13,131 nt of DNA from the NCBI GenBank assembly GCA_027371625.1, contig DAHXMQ010000416.1:1-13131 (forward strand), written 5' to 3'. The notes beneath the pieces were generated by a model, which was given only the letters and a program-made list of their open reading frames with translations, was not told the origin of the DNA and ran no database searches. Positions 7,730-13,131 of this stretch are shown piece by piece (position 1 is the stretch's first letter; each line of letters opens with the position of its first letter). The translations under genes were made by a program, and so were the position numbers. The DNA is from Candidatus Methanoperedentaceae archaeon. Lineage in GTDB: Archaea > Halobacteriota > Methanosarcinia > Methanosarcinales > Methanoperedenaceae.

Positions 7730-8940
7730 TATAGCGCCTCCGTCAATCTCGTAAGTATTTCTTCGTCGCTTGGAAAATTTGTGGTGAGAATTTTTGTTAA
7801 TTCAACCACCTTTCCGTCCATCCTTACAGCACTCCCGCCATTTTCCACACCCGAATAGGCGCACGGGATCGTTACGCTCGCGATTCTTGATGTCAGGGTA
7901 ACGCATGGGTCTATGCAGATTATCGGTATATTTGCAAGATGGGAAATTGCAGAGCGCGGAAGGCTTGACAGCGGGTCTGAGCCTACGATAAGGAGCGTAT
8001 CTATGCTTTTGTTCCGGAGCGCTTCCACAATAGAATAACTGCTATCATGTGAAGCTTTGCCATCGAACTTGACACGGTTCACGAAACTTGTCTCTTTGAA
8101 CAAAGCCTCGTTAAAGCCGCGCATGTTGTAGGGTCCGACCATGGGCATGATATTGATATTGGGGAGCATGTCAGCCAGCTTTTGCAGTATATCAAAGTCT
8201 TCTTTTATTGAATACGTAAGCCCAATACCCAAGAAGATCGCCCCGAACTCTGCTTTTTTCATTATGCTTGCAAGTTCGAGCATTTTTTTTGAGTCATACG
8301 AAGGCACTTTCCCCGAGAGCGCGTCCATCAGCGCAAGAATAAAATCCCAGTCGCCTTTTAGCGGTATCCTGTAAAAATGCCCTTTGCATATCTTGGCAGT
8401 ATTGGATTCCCGCACGTCTATGGCTATTGCAATCCTGTCCTCCTCGTATCCGCGCTGGCGGGATTCGCCTCGTGGAAAATACGAAAAGCGCGAGAGATGC
8501 CTTGGCAGAGAGTCCTGTGCGTCGGAGCCCCAGTACACAAGCACGTCAGCTTTGTCCCTTATGTCCTCAAGTGAGCATGTCCTGAACTTTTTCTGGAGCA
8601 CCTTTTCAATCAGGATTCCCTGGCAGAACGAAGATGTGTCGTCGATTGCTGCATTTAATTTTCTGGCAAGCTGGATTCCTTTTAACTGGGCTTCGCATGT
8701 AGAGTTGCTCCAGCCGAAAAGCATAGGTGAGCGTGCGTTTCGAAGTATGTCTGCGGCTTTCCGAATGCAATTTTTGATGTCACTTGGCTTCTGGTTCACG
8801 GATGGGCTTAACCTGTTCATGCAGCCTCTCATCCTTGCAGCCCCGCGCCTGCATGCATTCCTCGTTTCTTTTATTTTACCGTTTTCAACAACGACTTCAA
8901 TGTCGTCGCATAAAAGCCCGCATCCCGTGCATGTAACCAT
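7729..8940 (-). CDS. fwdB: Formylmethanofuran dehydrogenase subunit B (Mo/W catalytic subunit)
   Basis: Catalytic formate dehydrogenase-like subunit that holds one [4Fe-4S] cluster and the tungsto- or molybdopterin site, reducing CO2 to formate before transfer to methanofuran by FwdA. 403 residues, close to family length. N-terminal cluster motif CTGCGLLCDD (C4, C7, C11) with Cys30 as likely fourth ligand; DTSSFCQG places Cys106 at the metal-ligand position, so this is a cysteine, not selenocysteine, form. Cofactor-binding segments include the WGSDAQDSLPRH region, VGPYNMRGFNEA, VGSDPLSS and the closing PCAYSGVENGGSAVRMDGK. Whether Mo or W is used cannot be read from sequence. Follows the Fe-S gene by 13 bases and overlaps fwdD by one. 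Confidence 0.95.
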   Translation of the reverse strand: MVTCTGCGLLCDDIEVVVENGKIKETRNACRRGAARMRGCMNRLSPSVNQKPSDIKNCIRKAADILRNARSPMLFGWSNSTCEAQLKGIQLARKLNAAIDDTSSFCQGILIEKVLQKKFRTCSLEDIRDKADVLVYWGSDAQDSLPRHLSRFSYFPRGESRQRGYEEDRIAIAIDVRESNTAKICKGHFYRIPLKGDWDFILALMDALSGKVPSYDSKKMLELASIMKKAEFGAIFLGIGLTYSIKEDFDILQKLADMLPNINIMPMVGPYNMRGFNEALFKETSFVNRVKFDGKASHDSSYSIVEALRNKSIDTLLIVGSDPLSSLPRSAISHLANIPIICIDPCVTLTSRIASVTIPCAYSGVENGGSAVRMDGKVVELTKILTTNFPSDEEILTRLTEAL

Positions 8941-8953
8941 TGTTCATCTCACC

Positions 8954-9412
8954 TTAAACAAACTCGATTGCACCCACAGGGCATGGGTCTATGCAGGCAT
9001 AGCACAGTACCCTGTTCTTCCCGAAGCGCCTGCACTCCTTGATGTTGGAAGCCACGACTTTTCCTTCCACGACCTTGAATATCACCTTATCGTTGGTCGG
9101 CGCGCGCCCGATGCCTGCGCCATGCGGGTCGTTGGCGACATCCACGGGGCATGCAACCACACAGTTACCGCAGCCCGTGCACAGTTCAGGGTGTACTATC
9201 ATGCCCGTCTCCTCGGCACCCTTTGTCGGTAAAAGCAGGGATTCGAGTATTTCTTTTTGTTTTTTGAAATTTTCTTCAAGCAGTGGTGTGCACTCAGAGA
9301 TATTTTTTTTCCTTGAAAGCAATCCAACGGCAAAAGCCATGCATGTGGCTTCCCCGCACAGCTTGCAGTTGGTTCTGGGCAGGAGCTGGTAAAGCTCCAT
9401 TACTGTGACCAT
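8954..9412 (-). CDS. Fe-S/ferredoxin protein of the fwd unit (FwdG/FwdF-like)
   Basis: A 152-residue iron-sulfur protein with two parts. The N-terminal FeS domain has C16-x2-C19-x4-C24-x16-C41, the four-cysteine module also found in corrinoid and Rnf-type proteins. The C-terminal ferredoxin part has C78-x2-C81-x2-C84-x3-C88-P and a second set C127-x9-C137-x2-C140-x3-C144-P, with nine residues where two are usual. So up to three [4Fe-4S] clusters are likely. First in a unit with fwdB and fwdD, it probably passes low-potential electrons to the dehydrogenase. ATG 9412 is used because a minus-strand TATA-like box lies 26 bases before it, fitting a leaderless mRNA; ATG 9400 (MELYQLLP) is the alternative. 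Confidence 0.87.
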   Translation of the reverse strand: MVTVMELYQLLPRTNCKLCGEATCMAFAVGLLSRKKNISECTPLLEENFKKQKEILESLLLPTKGAEETGMIVHPELCTGCGNCVVACPVDVANDPHGAGIGRAPTNDKVIFKVVEGKVVASNIKECRRFGKNRVLCYACIDPCPVGAIEFV

Positions 9413-9433
9413 GCGTGGGAATTGGTTTTATCA

Positions 9434-9442
9434 TGTATAAAT
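9434..9442 (-). promoter_or_regulatory. TATA-like box of the Fe-S/fwdB/fwdD unit
   Basis: Minus-strand ATTTATACA centred about 26 bases before ATG 9412. At the usual archaeal spacing the transcript would begin at or near the start codon, so it may be leaderless; no ribosome site is seen before that ATG. Confidence 0.5.
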
Positions 9443-9462
9443 GTTATGATTACAAAAGTAAA

Positions 9463-9472
9463 AAATATAAAT
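9463..9472 (+). promoter_or_regulatory. TATA box of the DUF1699 gene
   Basis: AAATATAAAT, preceded by an A-rich stretch, is centred about 29 bases before ATG 9497. This fits a leaderless or nearly leaderless transcript. It sits back to back with the minus-strand box of the fwd unit within an 84-base divergent intergenic region. Confidence 0.55.
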
Positions 9473-9496
9473 AGTATGAATTCCAGATAACGTATT

Positions 9497-9778
9497 ATGA
9501 AAGCTGTTTTCAGAATCATTGGCTCGGAAGAAGACCTCAAGGATATTGAGGGAAAGGAAGAGAACGTGCATTTCTGCTTCAGACCGTCTGAAAAGAATAT
9601 TTTTGACCTTGTGTCGAAAAACCCGAAGCTGAAGAGGATACAGTTGCCGTCTTCATATCACAAGACCATTTCAAATACGACAAAGTCGCTTTTGAAGATG
9701 AAAAATATAAAACTCATGACCGGGGATATATGGGGTCACCGCACTGATATCGACAGGTTTGCGGAGATTGAGGTTTGA
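9497..9778 (+). CDS. DUF1699 family protein
   Basis: A 93-residue cytoplasmic protein that I recognise as DUF1699, a family known chiefly from Methanosarcinales and related methanogens; its function is unknown. Conserved stretches: the N-terminal strand and IEGKEENVHFCFRPSEKNIFDLV (split 17-39), KRIQLPSSYHKTIS (46-59), and the C-terminal LMTGDIWGHRTDIDRF (73-88). No membrane segment or signal peptide. It stands alone behind its own TATA box and diverges from the fwd unit; the two could share local regulation, but no operator is obvious between them. Confidence 0.87.
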   Translation: MKAVFRIIGSEEDLKDIEGKEENVHFCFRPSEKNIFDLVSKNPKLKRIQLPSSYHKTISNTTKSLLKMKNIKLMTGDIWGHRTDIDRFAEIEV

Positions 9779-9862
9779 TATCTATGTCCAGTTCTTTTAG
9801 TCAGGGCTTGGAAGTCATGAAGAAATACATTTCATCGCAGAATTGCGCTGCTGATGAAAAAG

Positions 9863-9977
9863 ATTTATAAGCCAAAAACGATAGCAAGCCCATGTACTTA
9901 AGTACGGGGTATAGTTCATCTCAAACATAGGAGTTCTCGTGCATCCTTAGCCGCGCAAAAGCAAAAAATGTGTGAGG
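9863..9977 (+). other. Gap with TATA-like box and palindrome; possible small RNA
   Basis: The 199 bases between DUF1699 and the methyltransferase (9779-9977) hold no convincing gene. GATTTATAAG (9862-9871) is a good TATA box, and a perfect 12-bp palindrome GTACTTAAGTAC (9894-9905), flanked by CCC and GGGG, begins near the predicted transcript start. No ORF of any length follows in the sense direction before the convergent gene. A short noncoding transcript, or a hairpin terminating the DUF1699 message, are both possible. Confidence 0.25.
9894..9905. repeat. Perfect 12-bp palindrome
   Basis: GTACTTAAGTAC is self-complementary. With CCC at 9889-9891 and GGGG at 9906-9909 the pairing can extend past a two-base bulge. 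It could be an operator or an RNA hairpin; no run of T follows. Confidence 0.6.
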
Positions 9978-10568
9978 TTAAACTTTCCTGCCCATCTTCG
10001 TGCCCGACAAAACAGCAAGCTGCTCAAACATGAATCTCTCCTGGCCCTTACCTTCCACACAATAACCCATTGATTCCATCTTCGATTTAACCTCTTCTAT
10101 TCCCGTCAGTGACGACACCACCATCAAAATCCATCCATTTTCGGCAAGTCGTGAGCCTGCCTCCTCAAGGAACCTGAATATTATTTCCCTGCCGTCATGT
10201 CCACCATCAAGAGCAACATCAATCCAGTCTTTTTTCGTCCCTTCAAGGGTCGGAAGATACGGCGGGTTGAATATGATCAAATCGAATTTCCCTTTGATGC
10301 AACTTAACAAATCCCCAATTATCGCTTCCACGCCATTAAGTCTCGTGCATGCGGCTGCGTGCGGGTTTATGTCTATCCCCGCAACAATTGCTTTCGTGCT
10401 GGCTTTTATGACGGCTGATATTATCCCGCTCCCGCAACCCACCTCTAAAATCCTCTCCCTTCCTTTTATCTCTGCCAGTGCAGCCTCTGCGAGCAGGAAG
10501 GAATCCTCCGAAGGCTCATAGACCGAAGGTGCGGTTTTGATAACTGTATTTTTATAGCGGATATACAT
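9978..10568 (-). CDS. HemK2/Mtq2-like protein (glutamine) methyltransferase
   Basis: SAM-dependent methyltransferase of the HemK2/Mtq2 type. In eukaryotes and some archaea this group, activated by Trm112, methylates the GGQ glutamine of the class I release factor; that substrate is inferred here. 196 residues: YEPSEDSFLLAEA (17-29), motif I LEVGCGSGI (41-49), GIDINPHA for the ribose contact (64-71), and the substrate-binding NPPYLP (101-106) typical of N5-glutamine methylation. DGGHDGREIIFRFL (121-134) is typical of the archaeal group. It lacks the N-terminal helical domain of bacterial PrmC. A trm112 gene is not in the window. Single gene on the minus strand, its 3' side facing DUF1699. Confidence 0.9.
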   Translation of the reverse strand: MYIRYKNTVIKTAPSVYEPSEDSFLLAEAALAEIKGRERILEVGCGSGIISAVIKASTKAIVAGIDINPHAAACTRLNGVEAIIGDLLSCIKGKFDLIIFNPPYLPTLEGTKKDWIDVALDGGHDGREIIFRFLEEAGSRLAENGWILMVVSSLTGIEEVKSKMESMGYCVEGKGQERFMFEQLAVLSGTKMGRKV

Positions 10569-10675
10569 TTTGCAGTGCTGTCAGGATTGTGGTTTCACTT
10601 GATAATATTTGCCTTTATGAAGAAGCTATATCATTTCCTGAAATTATTTCCTCTTTCATAACTTCTTATCATAAC

Positions 10676-10683
10676 TTTATATA
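10676..10683 (+). promoter_or_regulatory. TATA box of the 372-residue membrane protein gene
   Basis: TTTATATA within an AT-rich stretch, centred about 30 bases before ATG 10710. No ribosome site is visible before the ATG, so transcription probably starts within a few bases of it. Confidence 0.55.
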
Positions 10684-10709
10684 TTTTTAAAACATATTCT
10701 TATATTAAT

Positions 10710-11828
10710 ATGGATTCGGCCAGCGATTTGACAATTCACAATGGCAAGCTTACGATTCTTGCAGCATTCGGGCATGGTGGAGAACTGGACAAAACCCAAT
10801 TAAAGATGTTGATCGGTTCAGAAGTAATTGCTGAAAGATGGAATAGACCAATAGAAATTGAAAAGGCAGAAGGTGTGACTGTTATTGTCGCAGGTAGTGA
10901 AAAAATTACCTGCAATACGAACATGTATACTGATATTTTTGCCGCAGGGGTATCGATACTACGTACAGAAATCGAGATCCGAGATAAGATATCATTGAAT
11001 GATATCCTGATAGCCCTTCATTCAAACACCATTATCGTGGAAGGACTTGACTACCAGTCATATGCAGATAAGAGGATAAAGGAAATACGTCAGAAAATCA
11101 ATCCAATAAAGACTGTCGCTTATCATCCGGATATTAAAAAATTCATATTTCTGAAAATTAAAGATTTTACTCCCCAGCTCGACCCGAAAAGCCTGAGAGG
11201 GCAATATGGAGAGATAGTCGCACGTTTTCTTTCAGGTGAGACATCTATCCGTGCGCTTCACAGCAAGGAAATCATGGAAAAGACTGCAAATGACCTCTCA
11301 TATTACGATGAAGACCTTTTTCTTGTTTCGACCGAGGCTGCTTTCGTTGTTGGTTGCGATGGTTACATCAACGAACTGCGCGAGTTATTGGAACTTACCA
11401 TATCGCTTTTGCTTTTGTTCCAGATATATGACAGAAAGATCGATGTTGAAATATCCAACGCTTTTGACGCCCTGAAAAAACTTAACAGCTCAAGATATTA
11501 TTTCATAACACAGGCGCCAAGAAAACTTGAAAAATCACTATTTACAGTTAGTGAAATCGGGCTTGTGATCCTCGATGATATTAAAGATCTGATGAATCCT
11601 CACAAAATTACAAATGATTGGTATTACCAGTCTTTCTATCAGAACATGCTGGATACGCTCAAGGTACGGGACTATGGAAAATTAGTGCAGGAAAAGATTG
11701 ATTCTCTCCAGGATCTCTACTCAACGGCAAGAGAACTTTCTACAGAGCAATTGGCATTTTGGCTTGAGGTTGCAATAGTTCTCCTGATTTTCTGGGAAGT
11801 AATTAAACCTATGATTCAACTGCTCTGA
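10710..11828 (+). CDS. Tail-anchored protein, RMD1/DUF155-like layout, function unknown
   Basis: 372 residues that I cannot assign firmly. The protein starts without a signal peptide (MDSASDLTIHNGKLTILAAFG). A soluble middle has alternating strands and helices, including LSGETSIRALHSKEIME and a hydrophobic helix LLELTISLLLLFQIYD (about 226-241). The end has KIDSLQDLYSTARELSTEQ, a likely coiled coil, followed by one membrane helix LAFWLEVAIVLLIFWEVI (about 348-365) and only a few residues after it. This order (globular part, coiled coil, single C-terminal membrane helix ending in an EV-type motif) recalls the RMD1/Sif2 (DUF155) family, but I do not see its full set of motifs, so this is a tentative resemblance. 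Stands alone behind its own promoter. Confidence 0.75.
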   Translation: MDSASDLTIHNGKLTILAAFGHGGELDKTQLKMLIGSEVIAERWNRPIEIEKAEGVTVIVAGSEKITCNTNMYTDIFAAGVSILRTEIEIRDKISLNDILIALHSNTIIVEGLDYQSYADKRIKEIRQKINPIKTVAYHPDIKKFIFLKIKDFTPQLDPKSLRGQYGEIVARFLSGETSIRALHSKEIMEKTANDLSYYDEDLFLVSTEAAFVVGCDGYINELRELLELTISLLLLFQIYDRKIDVEISNAFDALKKLNSSRYYFITQAPRKLEKSLFTVSEIGLVILDDIKDLMNPHKITNDWYYQSFYQNMLDTLKVRDYGKLVQEKIDSLQDLYSTARELSTEQLAFWLEVAIVLLIFWEVIKPMIQLL

Positions 11829-11867
11829 TCAATCAAAATTTCACTCTCCTGTAGAAGACCGCTTTCA

Positions 11868-12011
11868 CTATCTCTGCCGTGCTTCATCGCCAGTAATGCC
11901 CTGTGATGTTGTTTGGAGTTGTGCAAGCAATTCAGCGGCGGGGGGGCTCCAGAATGCCAGAGGGTTGATCTGTTGAATTAATCTTTTTAGAATGTTGCAT
12001 AATATACACAT
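11868..12011 (-). pseudogene. N-terminal relic of a P-type cation ATPase
   Basis: Minus-strand frame from ATG 12011 to TAG 11868 reads MCILCNILKRLIQQ, then NPLAFWSPPA and ELLAQLQTTSQGITGDEA, ending ARQR. This is the N-terminal cation-ATPase domain seen in MgtA-like P-type ATPases, whose usual continuation (RLxxYGxN...) is absent. Two stops follow at once; the same frame then shows KRSST, which resembles the next KKRS segment of such pumps, before further stops and the end of the neighbouring gene. None of the membrane or DKTG phosphorylation domains remain. Best read as a decayed left-over of a roughly 900-residue pump, lost by deletion. The call rests on recognising about 30 residues. Confidence 0.6.
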
Positions 12012-12096
12012 TGGTAAATTCTGTCTGTTAATTTATTTTTGATTAACATAACTATATAGCTCTTGGAAATGATTACACCTTAAGAGGTTGAAAAAA

Positions 12097-12273
12097 ATGA
12101 TTTTAAAAGAAGATTGTATCGATTTTGGATATTTAAAGAAGGATATTGCTGAACTTGGAGCAGTGCAAAGAAGATTCATGGATATTCCCAATTGTAGAAT
12201 AAATAGAATGTCTCTGTGCGGATGTTCCGAAACTTGCTCGCATTATGAAAAATGCATTCCATCTATCACATAA
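12097..12273 (+). CDS. Small cysteine-rich protein, unknown
   Basis: A 58-residue protein with its cysteines concentrated in the C-terminal half: C35-x8-C44-x-C46-x3-C50-x6-C57 (sequence core SLCGCSETCSHYEKC), plus Cys7 near the start. The spacing suggests zinc or Fe-S binding, but it matches no family I know. ATG 12097 is preferred over the upstream TTG 12088 because GAGGT at 12084-12088 sits eight bases before the ATG, and ACTATATAGC (12051-12060) lies at the right distance for a transcript with a short leader. Convergent with the DUF488 gene, 38 bases apart. Confidence 0.6.
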   Translation: MILKEDCIDFGYLKKDIAELGAVQRRFMDIPNCRINRMSLCGCSETCSHYEKCIPSIT

Positions 12274-12311
12274 TATTTTAGCTGTGTCCGAATGAAAAAA
12301 TAAAGCCTCTG

Positions 12312-12647
12312 TTAAAGCTTGTTTATCATGTCTATTAAAATAAACCTGTGGCAGTGGTTTTCTTTGTTATGGCAGGAGCATATAAGATAAACATCAACGT
12401 CTTTTGAAAGCATTTTAAGATCTTTCATAATTGCCCTTGCTTCGTATGACGATAACATTTCATTTCTGAATCGCTCTTCATATTCTTCCCAGCTTATTCT
12501 TTCTGCCAGCCAATCTCTTAGAAGTTCCCAGGATGGCGCGAGAAAACTTCCATTACTTCGCATCACCTTTATTTTATGTGCCCCTTCGGGAATCTCTGTT
12601 CCCCATCCTTTAAATTGGTTATAATAGGTTTCTTTTAGCATTTTCAA
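12312..12647 (-). CDS. DUF488 family protein
   Basis: 111 residues with the DUF488 pattern: an N-terminal strand that normally sets up the fold, RSNGSFLAPSWELLRDWLAE (30-49), ISWEEYEERF (51-60), and the signature LICSCHNKENHCHRFILID (88-106), in which CxC...HCHR is conserved. The family is widespread in bacteria and archaea and its biochemical role is not established. Start: TTG 12647 has AGAGG seven bases upstream; ATG 12641 two codons later has the same site 13 bases upstream, so TTG is used here with doubt. Convergent with the cysteine-rich gene. Confidence 0.85.
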   Translation of the reverse strand: MKMLKETYYNQFKGWGTEIPEGAHKIKVMRSNGSFLAPSWELLRDWLAERISWEEYEERFRNEMLSSYEARAIMKDLKMLSKDVDVYLICSCHNKENHCHRFILIDMINKL

Positions 12648-12712
12648 TAAGTTTCCTCTACGTTATATCTATCTCCATTACATCATCTCTTATCTAATAG
12701 CCTTATGCCTTG

Positions 12713-12725
12713 TTGCATGATGCAA
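12713..12725. repeat. Inverted repeat between divergent small genes
   Basis: TTGCATGATGCAA: six-base arms around a single G. It lies between the DUF488 gene and the PIN-like/coiled-coil ORF, 66 bases before one start and 53 before the other. It may be a protein-binding site or chance. Confidence 0.35.
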
Positions 12726-12777
12726 TTTCAGCAAACCTTGATCTAAATAACAAAATCGGTAGTGTTAATACTCCATA

Positions 12778-12996
12778 ATGCGAAGGTATTTGATAGATAC
12801 TAACCATCTATTGATCCGAGGAATGGATATGGGTAGAACTAATAATATCATCCAGAGGCACGTTGATGAACGTATAGAACAAAAGCTGGCTTTCTTAACA
12901 GAGCGGGTGGAAAAACTCGAAAAAACCGTCCTGGAACTGAAATCTGAGATCTCAGAAATACGCGAAGAACCTCTCAGGAAGAACGAAAATTCCTAA
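12778..12996 (+). CDS. Short coiled-coil protein with PIN-like N-terminus
   Basis: 72 residues. The first eleven, MRRYLIDTNHL, match the beginning of PIN-domain (VapC) toxins, with the catalytic Asp in DTN, but nothing else of a PIN domain follows. From about residue 28 the protein is a strongly heptadic, charged coiled coil (VDERIEQKLAFLTERVEKLE, then KTVLELKSEISEIREE). Two reading choices: the whole ORF from ATG 12778, with no clear ribosome site, or a 55-residue protein from ATG 12829, which has GAGGA six bases upstream (12818-12822). The second suggests that the PIN-like start is a relic and the coiled coil is the real product. Function unknown. Confidence 0.5.
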   Translation: MRRYLIDTNHLLIRGMDMGRTNNIIQRHVDERIEQKLAFLTERVEKLEKTVLELKSEISEIREEPLRKNENS

Positions 12997-13083
12997 ATTC
13001 CCGATAAATTAGACACTATAATAGCCTGTTCTCATACTATTTTTTCGCTGCGTTTCGAAAAATATCCTTTAACCACCGACAAA

Positions 13084-13091
13084 TTTATATA
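13084..13091 (+). promoter_or_regulatory. TATA box of the gene at the right edge
   Basis: TTTATATA centred about 27 bases before ATG 13115, the usual archaeal spacing for a leaderless transcript. It is directly followed by the palindrome that spans the expected initiation region. Confidence 0.65.
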
Positions 13092-13094
13092 TTT

Positions 13095-13116
13095 ATAATG
13101 CCTATATAGGCATTAT
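13095..13116. promoter_or_regulatory. Perfect 22-bp palindrome, likely operator
   Basis: The core AATGCCTATATAGGCATT (13097-13114) is fully self-complementary, and two more pairs extend it to 13095-13116. It fills the space between the TATA box and ATG 13115, so a dimeric repressor bound here would block initiation. The regulator could be the product of the gene itself. Confidence 0.65.
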
Positions 13117-13131
13117 GAGTTTCATTCGGTA
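13115..13131 (+). CDS. Start of a gene cut by the right edge
   Basis: ATG followed by AGT TTC ATT CGG (MSFIR) before the window ends. Too short to identify. Supported by a well-spaced TATA box and a perfect operator-like palindrome; translation is probably leaderless. Confidence 0.5.

Noticed and set aside
8600..8640. Selenocysteine at the FwdB metal-ligand position
   Set aside because: The position is a normal Cys codon in DTSSFCQG; no in-frame TGA occurs in the gene.
8384..9232. 282-residue ORF on the + strand opposite fwdB and the Fe-S gene
   Set aside because: It is the complementary-strand shadow of two clear genes; its composition is unlike any protein family and it crosses the boundary between them.
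9849..9858. Box C-like CTGATGA suggesting a C/D guide RNA
   Set aside because: The first base does not fit RTGATGA, and no CTGA box D lies at a suitable distance.
9784..9870. A 28-codon ORF (MSSSFSQGLEVMKKY...) just after DUF1699
   Set aside because: Too short, no ribosome site, no recognisable feature, and it overlaps the TATA-like box; kept only as a possibility.
9906..9960. tRNA-like beginning GGGGTATAGTTCA
   Set aside because: No anticodon arm, T-loop or matching acceptor strand can be built downstream; not a tRNA or a convincing tRNA fragment.
13041..13062. TTTTTCG ... CGAAAAA hairpin as a terminator
   Set aside because: The stem is short and AT-rich, no T-run follows, and intrinsic hairpin terminators are not the archaeal rule; probably chance in AT-rich DNA.
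1..13131. CRISPR array, insertion sequence or long direct repeats
   Set aside because: Looked for repeated units and transposase motifs on both strands by reading and saw none; small or diverged copies could be missed without computation.

Overview
The window looks like chromosomal DNA of a euryarchaeon of the methanogen/ANME type, most probably Methanosarcinales-like (for example a Methanoperedens relative). The reasons are an archaeal two-domain Cdc48 ATPase, an archaeal FtsZ1, an archaeal-type D-aminoacyl-tRNA deacylase (DtdA/DTD2), formylmethanofuran dehydrogenase subunits B and D, a DUF1699 protein (a family I know from Methanosarcinales), an archaeal HemK2/Mtq2-like methyltransferase, and TATA boxes placed about 26-30 bases before start codons. 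Lineage is inference; no rRNA or other marker is present.

Left part (1-5669, + strand): a tight five-gene run. It holds the 3' part of cdc48, a small PRC-barrel protein, dtdA, ftsZ1 and queE, with gaps of 18, 4 and 19 bases and a final overlap. It joins protein unfolding, cell division, D-amino-acid proofreading on tRNA and deazaguanine (archaeosine) synthesis. The PRC-barrel protein beside ftsZ is notable because small PRC-barrel proteins act in FtsZ-based division in haloarchaea. A convergent lipoprotein gene (5666-6157, -) meets queE tail to tail, the two stop codons overlapping.

Middle (6245-9412): a DUF296/PPC protein and a DUF4258/YgiT-type zinc-finger pair that looks like an MqsRA-type toxin-antitoxin module (+ strand). 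Facing it is a three-gene - strand unit: an Fe-S/ferredoxin protein, fwdB and fwdD. This carries the molybdopterin-binding core of formylmethanofuran dehydrogenase plus an electron carrier, without fwdA or fwdC in the window.

Right part (9413-13131): a divergent promoter region, a DUF1699 protein, a 200-base gap with a TATA-like box and a 12-bp palindrome, an Mtq2-like methyltransferase (- strand), and a 372-residue membrane-anchored protein with weak resemblance to the RMD1/DUF155 layout. The last 1.3 kb has the character of an accessory region: an N-terminal relic of a P-type cation ATPase (- strand), a tiny cysteine-rich protein, a DUF488 protein, and a short ORF that begins like a PIN toxin but continues as a coiled coil. 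At the right edge is the start of a gene whose TATA box and start codon flank a perfect 22-bp palindrome, a likely repressor operator. I saw no tRNA, rRNA, CRISPR array or intact insertion sequence.
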